Shown here one piece after another: positions 1 to 7,136 of a stretch of 9,270 nt of DNA (the first letter of the stretch is position 1; each line of letters begins with the position of its first letter). Source of the stretch: Bacillota bacterium (GTDB lineage Bacteria > Bacillota > Clostridia > Oscillospirales > Ruminococcaceae); contig JAEXNS010000170.1 in NCBI GenBank assembly GCA_023439605.1, positions 1-9,270 on the forward strand. The letters run 5' to 3'. Made by a program: the position numbers and the translations under genes. The notes below the pieces were generated by a model. The model saw only the letters and a program-made list of their open reading frames with translations, did no database searches and was not told the origin of the DNA.

Positions 1-847
1 CATCAGAAACAATATAGTTATCAAACCCTACAACTGATATTTCCTCTGGTACTTTTATCCCCTTCATTTTCAAATTATTTATTACCCTAAAGGCTGTTTC
101 ATCACAATTACACACAAAAGCTGTAGGTAAATCTTTTGGAAAAATCATTTCTTTTAAAGCCAATCCAAAATCATCCCTATCATCCACAAAAAGCTTATTA
201 TCCACCTCTATGTCATTTTCCATAAGTGCTTTCATATATCCTAAAAATCTATCATGAATACTGCTTGTTGCTTTTATATTTCCTACAAAGCCTATTTTTT
301 TATGGCCTTTTTCAATTAAATAGTCTGTTAATATATACATACCATAAAAATTATCAGTAACTACTGAATCTATACTATAATGCTTATCATAAAAATCCAA
401 AAACAAAACCGGAACATCTGTTTTTAATAAAACTTCAAGATAGTCGTGTTTTAATTGGCCCAAAACTATAAGTCCACTAACTTTTTTTTCAGTAAGAATT
501 TTTGGTATTATATATTCTTTTTCAGCCATCATTGAAAGCGTCTCATTTATCGCAAAAAGATTATTTTTAAGCAATTCCTTTGATACTTCATGATATAATC
601 TCCAATAAAAAGTACCTTTATCCCCTATAAATCTATCTGAGATAAGTATTCCTATGTTTCTATTTTCGATTTTTGGTTTAGCTTTATCATTTACGTTATA
701 TTTATAACCAATTTTATCAGCTGTTTTTTTAATTAATTCTCTTAATTCTATGCTTACGCCTTCTCTATCATTTAATGCATTTGATACAGTAACTACACTG
801 ATATTAAGTTGATTTGCTATATCTATCATTCTTATATCTTTTCTCAT
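1..847 (-). CDS. LacI-family transcriptional repressor, 3' end beyond window
   Basis: About 282 codons are visible; the C-terminal part (roughly 50 residues in a typical 330-340 residue member) lies off the left edge. The N-terminus reads MRKDIRMIDIANQLNISVV and continues TVSNALNDREGVS, the canonical LacI helix-turn-helix with its hinge after about residue 50. A periplasmic-binding-protein-like sensor domain follows: NIGILISDRF at about residue 75, then VSGLIVLG, VPVLFLDF, SVVTDNFYGM, KKIGFVGN and, near the edge, VVGFDNYIVSD. Such proteins bind DNA as dimers and release it, or bind it, on sensing a sugar or metabolite; the ligand cannot be told here. The start at 847 gives the usual short lead before the HTH, but the nearest purine-rich site (GAAAGG) is about 16 bases away, so the Met at codon 7 remains possible. 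Overlapping TATAAT hexamers lie upstream at 902-912 on this strand without a convincing -35. It is divergent from the operon at 1377; whether it controls that operon is unknown. Confidence 0.93.
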   Translation of the reverse strand, partial: MRKDIRMIDIANQLNISVVTVSNALNDREGVSIELRELIKKTADKIGYKYNVNDKAKPKIENRNIGILISDRFIGDKGTFYWRLYHEVSKELLKNNLFAINETLSMMAEKEYIIPKILTEKKVSGLIVLGQLKHDYLEVLLKTDVPVLFLDFYDKHYSIDSVVTDNFYGMYILTDYLIEKGHKKIGFVGNIKATSSIHDRFLGYMKALMENDIEVDNKLFVDDRDDFGLALKEMIFPKDLPTAFVCNCDETAFRVINNLKMKGIKVPEEISVVGFDNYIVSD

Positions 848-1186
848 AACTTATACGCCCAAACCTTTCATTTCGAAATTAAATCACACAAAACTTTAAC
901 CATTATATTATAACATTTATTTTAACTAAAATAAAGAGTTTAATTAAAAAAATATTTTATATTTTTGTTAAATTATCAGTCTTAATTTACAAAACATAAG
1001 AATTTTATATAAATATTCACTATAATTAATATCATATAACATATTTTGTTTTTAGATTAAGATATATTTCCAAATAAATTTAATTTTTTTAATAAGATTA
1101 AATTTAATTAAACATCATATTTTGTCACCATAAATTCTCAATTAAAATCACCATTCTACCATATGTGTAATATATAGATATTTTAC
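848..1186. other. AT-rich intergenic region, no gene seen
   Basis: This is the left part of the 529-base gap between the divergent LacI-family gene and the operon starting at 1377. It is very AT-rich and has many stops in all frames. I see no ORF with a ribosome site, no tRNA-like cloverleaf and no riboswitch I recognise. It should contain the LacI-gene promoter. The rest of the gap holds hairpin repeat copy A (1187-1241), a short TTTAG/CTAAA hairpin near 1250-1262 and the operon promoter. Confidence 0.6.
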
Positions 1187-1241
1187 TGCAAGTCAATGAT
1201 GACCTGCAAGCACAGTCGACTCCGCAGAGTTGAAACCCTAA
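1187..1241. repeat. Hairpin repeat copy A
   Basis: This GC-rich island in AT-rich DNA contains two hairpins. The first, 1187-1208, pairs TGCA and GTCA with TGAC and TGCA around an ATGA loop with one mismatch. The second, 1216-1233, is TCGACTC, loop CGCA, GAGTTGA, with one G-T wobble. GAAACCC overlaps the end of the second hairpin. Bases 1215-1241 match 7680-7706 at 25 of 27 positions. One of the two differences turns a G-C pair of the second stem into G-T, so the stem survives in both copies. Read on the minus strand the element begins GGGTTTC and then folds. It may be a dispersed REP- or MITE-like element or a structured RNA; no transposase is nearby. Confidence 0.7.
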
Positions 1242-1308
1242 ACTTTACATTTAGAAACTAAATAGCAACCCCTAATTAAACCTTAAAATAAATTAACCGA
1301 TTTTTTGA

Positions 1309-1337
1309 TTGATTAGATACACGAAATATGGTATAAT
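1309..1337 (+). promoter_or_regulatory. Sigma-A-type promoter of the XpaC-like/VWA/TelA operon
   Basis: The -35 is TTGATT (1309-1314), the spacer is exactly 17 bases, and the -10 is a perfect TATAAT (1332-1337) preceded by TGG, an extended -10. Transcription should start near 1343-1345, giving a leader of about 33 bases. This is among the strongest promoter matches in the window, so control by a repressor would make sense. Confidence 0.82.
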
Positions 1338-1342
1338 ATTTT

Positions 1343-1356
1343 ATAGTTTCAACTAT
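1343..1356. promoter_or_regulatory. Palindrome at the predicted transcription start, candidate operator
   Basis: ATAGTT and AACTAT form a perfect inverted repeat with a two-base TC spacer, a few bases after the -10 box and overlapping the expected start site. That is a classic repressor position. The DNA here is AT-rich, so a short palindrome could be chance. No cognate regulator is identified; the LacI-family gene next door is one candidate, but its family usually prefers operators with a central CG. Confidence 0.35.
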
Positions 1357-1376
1357 TTATAAAGGGGAAGATTTTT

Positions 1377-2123
1377 ATGCTTTCAAAAAATAAAATTTTA
1401 AAACTTTTGGGGTTAAATTCCGGAATAATTGTTTCAAATATAATCTTGTTTTCTGAAGGTTTGTTAGGCTTTTCTGTTATGAGTGCAAATATACCTATTG
1501 CAGCTTTAAGTGTAACCGCATTAGCTATGAGTGGTTTAGCCTTTACTTATGGTAATTATAAAATAATATCCCAGCCCACCATATTGAAAGTTTATGATGA
1601 AACTATATTGATAGAAGAAAAAGACTACATAAAAGCTTTGGAGGAACAAAGTTATAAAAAGGTATTTGAAGATCTTATTGACTTAGCAAAAAATCAGATA
1701 TCCAGAATTAAAAAAAAATCCGAAACACTGGATATGCTTTTGCAACAAAAATTTTCAACCTCTGAAATGAGTTATGTAAAATTCAAACAAGCAATATTAG
1801 ACTCGGAAAATTTAGTAAACACAAACATTAAAAACTCAATTAACAGAATGGCTATTTTTGATTACTCTGAGTATTTAAACATAAATAAAAATTTAACCAA
1901 GAATTTAACCCCTGAAATCATAGAATCAAAAAACAAGCTTTTTAGAGAACATATACTTTATGTAAAAAACTCTCTTGATAAAAATGAAAATATTTTCATC
2001 AAATTAGATGATCTTCTTCTTGAAGTATCAAAATTAGATGAGTCTAATGAAAATGATATTAAAAACTTAAATACAATTCAAGAAATAGATAAATTAATTG
2101 AGCAAACAAAATTATATAAATAA
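1377..2123 (+). CDS. XpaC-like two-helix membrane protein, first gene of TelA operon
   Basis: This 248-residue protein has two hydrophobic segments near the N-terminus (about residues 13-32 and 38-58) separated by a short polar turn. A long charged, mostly helical region rich in Lys, Glu and Leu fills the rest, with coiled-coil-like stretches around residues 80-130 and 190-248. It should sit as a hairpin in the membrane with the helical part in the cytoplasm. This architecture, directly upstream of a TelA-family gene, recalls XpaC (the 5-bromo-4-chloroindolyl phosphate hydrolysis family, PF10112), which neighbours the TelA-like yaaN in Bacillus subtilis. That match rests on layout and context; I see no catalytic motif and do not claim hydrolase activity. 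The start is supported by AAAGGGG at 1361-1367, nine bases upstream. The stop lies 14 bases before the next start, so the genes are probably co-transcribed. Confidence 0.78.
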   Translation: MLSKNKILKLLGLNSGIIVSNIILFSEGLLGFSVMSANIPIAALSVTALAMSGLAFTYGNYKIISQPTILKVYDETILIEEKDYIKALEEQSYKKVFEDLIDLAKNQISRIKKKSETLDMLLQQKFSTSEMSYVKFKQAILDSENLVNTNIKNSINRMAIFDYSEYLNINKNLTKNLTPEIIESKNKLFREHILYVKNSLDKNENIFIKLDDLLLEVSKLDESNENDIKNLNTIQEIDKLIEQTKLYK

Positions 2124-2130
2124 AAGGAGA
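2124..2130 (+). promoter_or_regulatory. Ribosome binding site for the SBP-VWA gene
   Basis: AAGGAGA lies directly after the stop codon of the upstream gene, seven bases before the ATG at 2138. A nearer ATG at 2131 is in another frame and too close to the site, so 2138 is the real start. Confidence 0.75.
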
Positions 2131-2137
2131 ATGTTTT

Positions 2138-3823
2138 ATGAAACAAACAAAAACTATACTTATTTTTGTAGTAATTGGTGTTCTAGTCTTTGGTGGAGTC
2201 TTTTTAGGTTTGAATTTAACCCGAAACATAGGTAAAAGTAATAACCAAATTGGTACAGAAAATGCTGAAAAAAAACTTGAACAATTAAAAAATAAAATTA
2301 ACGTTACAAATGTAGAAAGTCGTAAAGTACCAGTAGAATTAGAAGAAAATTTAAAAGAAGAAATGCCTGATATATCCACATTCCCTTTAAGTGTTGAAAA
2401 TACTACAGATTTATTTATAGAAATTTTCTCCTCAACTGAAAAAGCAACAAAAGACACTGAAACTGATAATTGGCTTGGAAAAGTCGCTGAGGAATTTAAC
2501 AATTCAAACATAACTATAAACGGAGAACCAGCTTCTGTTTCTATACGCCCTATCGCTTCTGGGGTAGCTGCTGATTATATTGCATCTGGAAAATATGTTC
2601 CTGATTTATTTTCTCCTTCAAATGAATTTTGGGGTAAAATGATAGAGTCTAGTGGAGTAAAGGCAACTTTAGAAGAAAAGGTTTTAATACCAAATGTAGC
2701 TGGCATACTTTTAAGCAAGAAAAAACATGATGAATTATTAAACAAGTATGGTACTATAAATATGAAAACCATAACTGAAGCCACATCAAATAGTGAGATT
2801 TCTATGGGCTATACAAATCCTTTTGCTAGTTCAACTGGATTGAATTTCTTGGTTTCAACTTTATGTACTTTTGACGCAAAAAATCCTTTAAGCAATGATG
2901 CCATAGCTGGTTTTGAAGCTTTTCAATCAAATGTTCCTTTTGTAGCATATACCACTTTACAAATGAGAGAATCAGCAAAAACAGGTGTGCTTGATGGTTT
3001 TATTATGGAATACCAAACTTATATAAACAATGTTGATTTAAGATCTTCTTATATATTTACACCTTTTGGTACTCGTCATGATAGCCCTGTTTATTCCTTT
3101 AACTTAAGTGATGATAAAAAAGAACTCGCTAAAGCATTTATAGAATTTTGCAAGCAAAAAAAATATCAGGATTTAGGTGAAGAATACGGATTTAAATACC
3201 CAGAAAATTACGTTTCCGAATTACCTGAATTAGATGGAGACACATTGGTTCAAGCACAGAAATTATGGAAAGAGAAAAAGGACAATGGCAAACCTATAGT
3301 TGCAGTGTTTGTAGCGGATATATCCGGAAGTATGTCAGGCGAACCTATTAACGAGCTAAAGCGTTCTTTATTAAATGGCTCAAAATATATAAATTCCAAC
3401 AATTACGTTGGTTTAGTGACATATTCAACTGATGTTTATGTAAATTTGCCTATTTCAAAGTTTGATATAAATAACCGTTCTTTATTTGCAGGTGCTGTTA
3501 CTGATTTAAACACAGAAGGAAGTACTGCAACTTTTGACGCTGTGGTAGTTGCAACAGATATGCTTAAAAAATTTATGAAAGATAATCCTGATACAAAACC
3601 TATGTTGTTTGTTTTAAGTGATGGCGAAACAAATATAGGTTCTACCTTAAATGATACAAAAGATATATTTGAAACTTTTGGTATACCAATATATACAATT
3701 GGTTATAATGCAGATATAGCTGCTCTTAAACAAATATCCGAAATAAATGAAGCGGCAAATATAAACGCCACATCTGATGATGTAGTTTATCAACTTAAAA
3801 ATCTGTTCAATGCCCAAATGTAA
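2138..3823 (+). CDS. Membrane-anchored extracellular protein: substrate-binding-like region plus VWA domain
   Basis: This 561-residue protein starts with KQTK and a hydrophobic stretch (about residues 6-27), a signal anchor that leaves the bulk outside the cell. I see no lipobox cysteine, so it is probably not a lipoprotein. Residues about 90-355 resemble an extracellular solute-binding protein (PF13531-like), with segments such as FWGKMIESSGVK and GYTNPFASSTGLNF. Residues about 386-555 form a VWA domain. Its metal-binding MIDAS site looks intact: D394, S396 and S398 in DISGS, a Thr at 463 in GSTATFDA, and D495 in LSDGETN. VWA domains bind partners through a metal, so this may be an outward-facing adhesion, scaffold or sensing protein; ligand and partner are unknown. 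It lies between the XpaC-like gene and the TelA gene, 28 bases before the latter. VWA proteins occur in tellurium-resistance (Ter) clusters, but those such as TerY are cytoplasmic; this one is exported. Confidence 0.9.
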   Translation: MKQTKTILIFVVIGVLVFGGVFLGLNLTRNIGKSNNQIGTENAEKKLEQLKNKINVTNVESRKVPVELEENLKEEMPDISTFPLSVENTTDLFIEIFSSTEKATKDTETDNWLGKVAEEFNNSNITINGEPASVSIRPIASGVAADYIASGKYVPDLFSPSNEFWGKMIESSGVKATLEEKVLIPNVAGILLSKKKHDELLNKYGTINMKTITEATSNSEISMGYTNPFASSTGLNFLVSTLCTFDAKNPLSNDAIAGFEAFQSNVPFVAYTTLQMRESAKTGVLDGFIMEYQTYINNVDLRSSYIFTPFGTRHDSPVYSFNLSDDKKELAKAFIEFCKQKKYQDLGEEYGFKYPENYVSELPELDGDTLVQAQKLWKEKKDNGKPIVAVFVADISGSMSGEPINELKRSLLNGSKYINSNNYVGLVTYSTDVYVNLPISKFDINNRSLFAGAVTDLNTEGSTATFDAVVVATDMLKKFMKDNPDTKPMLFVLSDGETNIGSTLNDTKDIFETFGIPIYTIGYNADIAALKQISEINEAANINATSDDVVYQLKNLFNAQM

Positions 3824-3851
3824 TTATCTTAAAAGGAGATTTGTGTAAATT

Positions 3852-4976
3852 ATGAATTTCAAACTCGAAACAGCAAATATATCAGATTTAAAAATTGAAG
3901 TTGCTGAAGATATAAATAAAAATTCAACTGTGCAGAAAATTTCAAGCCATCCTTTAACTGCTGAAAACATCAAAAATTTTAATATAAATTCTTTGGAAGA
4001 ACGCCAAATGATTTTAAAGTTTGTTGAGAACTTCGGCATGGATACCATGTTTAAATCTGCCAATAAATCTGCATCTGCACAATCTCAAATACTGGGTGTT
4101 AATCAAATATGGGGCGAAAGTAGTAGTATTGTAAACAATCTAAATAGTTTAGAGTTTGAAATGAAAAAATTAGATCCATCATCTATAGATTTTAATCCAA
4201 AGGGATTATTCAAAAAAATGTTTAATCCTATAAAAAATTATTTTGAACTTTATACTAAAGCAGATGCATCTATAAACAGTATAATTGTATCCCTTGAAAA
4301 AGGTCGTTCTATTCTCAAAAATGACAATACTACTTTAGAATTAGAAGAAGTATCCCTTAGAGAATTGACCTTAAATTTAGCAAATGAAATCAAAACTGTT
4401 GAATTTATTATAAAAGAATTAGAAGATGTTTTATCTAATTATATTTCATTAAATATTAGTGACGATAAAATTAAATTTGTTAAAGAAGAAGTTTATGAAC
4501 CTTTAACACAAAGATTATTTGATTTAAACCAGCTTATGGTAGTAAATCAACAAGGAATTTTAACTATATCTGTTTTGAGAAGAAATAATAAAGAACTGAT
4601 ACGAGGTATAGACCGTGCTAGAACAATAACCTTAGCAGCTTTAAAAACAGCTGTTACAGTTGCCCAATCTTTATATAATCAAAAATTAGTTTTAAAAAAA
4701 GTTGAAACTTTAAACAAAATGTCCACCAATATTATTCAGGGAACGTCTGCAATGATGAATAATCAAAGCGGTGAAATTTTCAATAAAACAATGAACAGCA
4801 GTGTATCTATTGATAGTTTACGAACTGCTTTTGAAGAAACTTTTCAAACAATAGAAACTATAAATTTATATAAAAATCAAGCTATTGAAAATATAAAAGA
4901 TACAACAGAACAATTTCGACTGCTTGCAAATGAAAATGAAGAAAAAATAAAAAACTTGGAAAACAATAATCCTTGA
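3852..4976 (+). CDS. telA: TelA-family (toxic anion resistance) protein
   Basis: This is a 374-residue, soluble, almost entirely helical protein with no signal peptide or membrane segment. Family hallmarks (PF05816) are clear: a SLEKGRSILKNDN block at about residues 147-159 (the INxIIxSLEKGR region), then RLFDLNQLMVVNQQG at about 221-235, then VLRRNNKELIRGIDRARTIT at 241-260, followed by a long helix to about residue 300. TelA proteins are linked to tellurite and other toxic-anion resistance and to envelope stress; their mechanism is poorly understood. The length matches the family. AAGGAG at 3833-3838 precedes the ATG by 13 bases, a little long, but an in-frame TAA at 3846 rules out an upstream start. 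It is the last gene of the operon with the XpaC-like and VWA genes. No terminator is visible after it, so transcription may continue into the PhzF-family gene. Confidence 0.95.
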   Translation: MNFKLETANISDLKIEVAEDINKNSTVQKISSHPLTAENIKNFNINSLEERQMILKFVENFGMDTMFKSANKSASAQSQILGVNQIWGESSSIVNNLNSLEFEMKKLDPSSIDFNPKGLFKKMFNPIKNYFELYTKADASINSIIVSLEKGRSILKNDNTTLELEEVSLRELTLNLANEIKTVEFIIKELEDVLSNYISLNISDDKIKFVKEEVYEPLTQRLFDLNQLMVVNQQGILTISVLRRNNKELIRGIDRARTITLAALKTAVTVAQSLYNQKLVLKKVETLNKMSTNIIQGTSAMMNNQSGEIFNKTMNSSVSIDSLRTAFEETFQTIETINLYKNQAIENIKDTTEQFRLLANENEEKIKNLENNNP

Positions 4977-5063
4977 AAATTTATACCAATAGTAAACTCG
5001 ACCTTTTTATAGATGACAACAACTATTGATTTTAATAATTTATTATTAAGAAAGGATGTTACT

Positions 5064-5840
5064 ATGAAATATTTTATTGTTGATGCTTTTACAGATGAGC
5101 TTTTTAAAGGAAATCAGGCAGGTGTTTGTATTCTTGATAAATGGATTGATGATAAAATTATGCAGAATATTGCTACTGAAAACAATCTTGCTGAAACTGC
5201 TTTTGTTGTAAAAAATAAGGATTATTATGATTTACGTTGGTTCACACCAAAAGTAGAAATTGACTTATGTGGACATGCAACACTTGCAAGTGCATATATT
5301 ATTTCTGAGTTTATTGATAATTCAGCAATTAAGATTAACTTTAAAACTTTAAGTGGAATATTATCAGTAGAGAAAAAGGGGAATTTATTTGAAATGAATT
5401 TTCCAGCAAGAAACCCATTACCAATTACAAGTACACTAACTATGGAACAAGCAATTGGAATCCCCATTAAAGAAGCATATTTATCAAGAGATGTAATCTT
5501 AATAGTAGATAACGAACAGCAAGTAATAGATTTAAAACCTGATTTTGATTTAATTTCTAAGTTACCTGATTGTTTTGCTTTGATAGTAACAGCTAAAGGA
5601 ACCGAAGCAGACTTTGTTTCAAGATTTTTTGCACCAAATGCAGGTGTTTTAGAGGATCCAGTTACTGGTTCTGCTCATTCAGAATTAATTCCTTTATGGG
5701 CAAAAAAATTAAACAAAAATAAACTTATAGCGAAACAGTTATCCAAAAGAGGTGGAACTCTTTTCTGTGAAAACTTGAATGAAAGAGTTATCATTGCAGG
5801 AAAAGCAACTTTATACTTACAAGGTGATATTAAAATATAA
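5064..5840 (+). CDS. PhzF-family isomerase-like enzyme
   Basis: This 258-residue protein is typical in length for the PhzF family, which shares the diaminopimelate-epimerase double-barrel fold. It opens MKYFIVDAFTDELFKGNQAG, followed by NLAETAFVV with the expected catalytic glutamate at E44, then DLCGHATLAS at about 68-76. Near the C-terminus is FFAPNAGVLEDPVTGSAHS, about 188-206. In phenazine producers PhzF isomerises a dihydroxyanthranilate intermediate. No other phenazine genes are here, and most family members are of unknown substrate, so only an isomerase or epimerase-like role is inferred. I place the start at 5064: AAGGA at 5052-5056 lies seven bases upstream and the protein then begins exactly at the family N-terminus. 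An in-frame ATG at 5013 has no ribosome site and would add 17 unrelated residues. The gap from TelA is 87 bases with no convincing promoter or terminator, so read-through from the operon is possible. Confidence 0.93.
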   Translation: MKYFIVDAFTDELFKGNQAGVCILDKWIDDKIMQNIATENNLAETAFVVKNKDYYDLRWFTPKVEIDLCGHATLASAYIISEFIDNSAIKINFKTLSGILSVEKKGNLFEMNFPARNPLPITSTLTMEQAIGIPIKEAYLSRDVILIVDNEQQVIDLKPDFDLISKLPDCFALIVTAKGTEADFVSRFFAPNAGVLEDPVTGSAHSELIPLWAKKLNKNKLIAKQLSKRGGTLFCENLNERVIIAGKATLYLQGDIKI

Positions 5841-5854
5841 TTATACTGTAAATC

Positions 5855-5904
5855 AAAAGGATGCAATATCTAACATTTTAATGTTGATTTTGCATCCTTT
5901 TTAT
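5855..5904 (+). terminator. Rho-independent terminator after the PhzF-family gene
   Basis: AAAAGGATGCAA (5855-5866) pairs perfectly over 12 bases with TTGCATCCTTTT (5890-5901). Inside lies a second small hairpin, AACAT with ATGTT (5872-5885). A run of T follows the descending arm. It begins 15 bases after the stop codon and ends the plus-strand transcript. Confidence 0.9.
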
Positions 5905-5978
5905 TTATCAAAATATTAATCAGGTGACCGAACAATGTAGTCAACTTAAGCAAATTGCCTCGCTCTGCCTCAAACTCC

Positions 5979-6097
5979 GCTTCTTTTTCTATCGCAAAAA
6001 GAAGCAAAAAAGCTCTTAAAGCATAAGGATTTCACTTTCTGCAGAAAGTGACCAAGGGCGTTGCCTTTGGAAACCTACGATTTTTTGAAAAAAATCG
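5979..6097. repeat. Cluster of four hairpins in the convergent intergenic spacer
   Basis: Four perfect or near-perfect stems sit within about 120 bases. The first is GCTTCTTTTT (5979-5988) with AAAAAGAAGC (5996-6005). The second is a 20-base perfect palindrome centred on CTGCAG (6032-6051). The third is CCAAGGGC (6052-6059) with GCCTTTGG (6063-6070), one G-T pair, followed by AAACC. The fourth is CGATTTTT (6078-6085) with AAAAATCG (6090-6097). None is needed as a terminator, since each neighbouring gene has its own outside the cluster. On the minus strand the third hairpin is preceded by GGTTTC, as in repeat copies A and B. I see no gene in the whole 349-base gap 5841-6189. It may be a decayed mobile or REP-like element. 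Confidence 0.6.
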
Positions 6098-6136
6098 AGT
6101 AAAACTTTTGATTTTTCAATGTTTTTAAATATTTCC

Positions 6137-6180
6137 AAAAAATAACACATCCATTTTTCACAATAGATGTGTTATTTTTT
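6137..6180 (-). terminator. Terminator of the CheY-CheX-CheX cassette
   Basis: AAAAAATAACACATC (6137-6151) and GATGTGTTATTTTTT (6166-6180) pair perfectly over 15 bases around a 14-base loop. On the minus strand the hairpin ends in a U-run and lies 10 bases past the stop codon of the second CheX-like gene. The A/T tails at both ends would also let it stop transcription arriving on the plus strand. Confidence 0.9.
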
Positions 6181-6189
6181 ATTCATTTT

Positions 6190-6651
6190 CTATATTTCTA
6201 AGCTTATATTTGCACCTATAACACCTATAGATGTATTTAACGTTAAAGAAATAGTTTTATAAAAACTCAGTATAAAAAACATTTCTTCACCCACTACAAC
6301 AGATGGCGAAGTTATATCAAGATTTACTTTCTGTTCACTAAACAGCATAGTTGTATTTCCAGCAATCATATTTAGTAATTCTGATAAAGCACTTCTGCAC
6401 ATATCATCTATTTCTTCTATTTCCATTCCCATCATCATTATTGAAGCCAAATTTTTTGCAGTTTCTAAAGAACAACAATAAGAAACATTTCCTTTTATAT
6501 CACCAACAATTCCAATAAAAGCAGTTAGGTCCTCTTTGATTACCAACTCGTTTTTTTCCAAGACATTTTCATGATTTATATCCGAAACACCTATTTGTTC
6601 TAAAACGTTGACTACAGCAGTAAAAAAAGGACTTGTTAAATTTTCTTTCAT
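6190..6651 (-). CDS. cheX: CheX-like CheY-P phosphatase, second copy
   Basis: This 153-residue cytoplasmic protein matches the CheC/CheX/FliY superfamily in size and pattern. The active-site ExxN signature is E91-L-L-N94 within SALSELLNMIAGN, the helix that inserts into the phosphorylated receiver in characterised CheX proteins. CheX is usually a dimer that removes the phosphate from CheY-P. The start overlaps the stop of the upstream CheX-like gene as ATGA (6648-6651), and a near-perfect AGGAGGTGA lies inside the end of that gene (about 6658-6666), so the two are translationally coupled. The stop is TAG. It is last in the cassette and is followed at once by the terminator. Whether its partner is the adjacent CheY-like receiver is inferred from position. 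Confidence 0.87.
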   Translation of the reverse strand: MKENLTSPFFTAVVNVLEQIGVSDINHENVLEKNELVIKEDLTAFIGIVGDIKGNVSYCCSLETAKNLASIMMMGMEIEEIDDMCRSALSELLNMIAGNTTMLFSEQKVNLDITSPSVVVGEEMFFILSFYKTISLTLNTSIGVIGANISLEI

Positions 6652-7133
6652 ATAACTTCACCTCCTGTAAATCCAATGTTTACATTCATATTTCCAAATG
6701 AAGTTTCACAAACCACATTTACTGATTCTAGTTTTGCATTTGCTACCTTTATATTTTTACCTGCAAATACAATTGGCGGTGCCAATCTCAATCCTAATTT
6801 AAAATTATTATTTATATAAGTATTTGCATCACCTGCTATAGTGTTATTCATCTCTGAAATACATGATAAAGCAAGCCTCTCTTTTATATTGTCTACATTT
6901 TGAGATAAGATATTTTTAACAATTTCAAGTGCCAATGATTCAGAAATATCTATTATAAATCTTCCCTTTGTTGAATTATTTCCTGCAAATGTTATTGTAG
7001 AGGATACACACAAAGAATTAAAATCCTCCTCTATTGTAAAAGGTGCACTTTTTTTGATTATATCTATATCCGCCATTTCCTTTAATATACTTTCTGTGCT
7101 ATTTACAAACACATCCATTAATTTTTTATACAT
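6648..7133 (-). CDS. cheX: CheX-like CheY-P phosphatase, first copy
   Basis: This 161-residue protein has the same fold signature as its downstream neighbour, with E94-M-N-N97 in SCISEMNNTIAGDA giving the ExxN site, and PPIVFAGKNI and INVGFTGG-like strands (MNVNIGFTGGEVI at the end) typical of CheX. It is otherwise clearly different in sequence from the second copy, so this is not a recent duplication. The likely role is dephosphorylating a CheY-type receiver or forming a heterodimer with the second CheX. The start ATG follows the receiver gene's stop by three bases, with AAGGTGG upstream (7141-7147) overlapping the end of that gene. Both features imply tight co-translation. No membrane segment or signal peptide is present. 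Confidence 0.85.
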   Translation of the reverse strand: MYKKLMDVFVNSTESILKEMADIDIIKKSAPFTIEEDFNSLCVSSTITFAGNNSTKGRFIIDISESLALEIVKNILSQNVDNIKERLALSCISEMNNTIAGDANTYINNNFKLGLRLAPPIVFAGKNIKVANAKLESVNVVCETSFGNMNVNIGFTGGEVI

Positions 7134-7136
7134 AAC

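Noticed and set aside
870..879. ATTTCGAAAT palindrome upstream of the LacI-family gene, a possible autoregulatory operator
   Set aside because: It has the central CG of LacI-type operators but is only 10 bases long, lies inside the likely leader and has no second copy near the divergent promoter. Too weak to list as a site.
1186..1210. Repeated CTGCAAG heptamers as a CRISPR-like or direct-repeat array
   Set aside because: There are only two copies, 18 bases apart, and the second arises from the imperfect hairpin arm; no array or cas gene is present.
1196..1261. Small 21-codon ORF through repeat copy A
   Set aside because: It has no ribosome site and lies before the mapped-looking promoter; its codons are just the hairpin sequence.
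2059..2511. Minus-strand 150-codon ORF opposite the SBP-VWA gene
   Set aside because: Its low-complexity, Phe/Ser-rich sequence is what an AT-rich gene gives when read on the opposite strand, and the plus-strand gene there is convincing.
5013..5063. Upstream in-frame ATG extending the PhzF-family protein by 17 residues
   Set aside because: There is no ribosome site before it, while AAGGA precedes the ATG at 5064, which gives the family's normal N-terminus.
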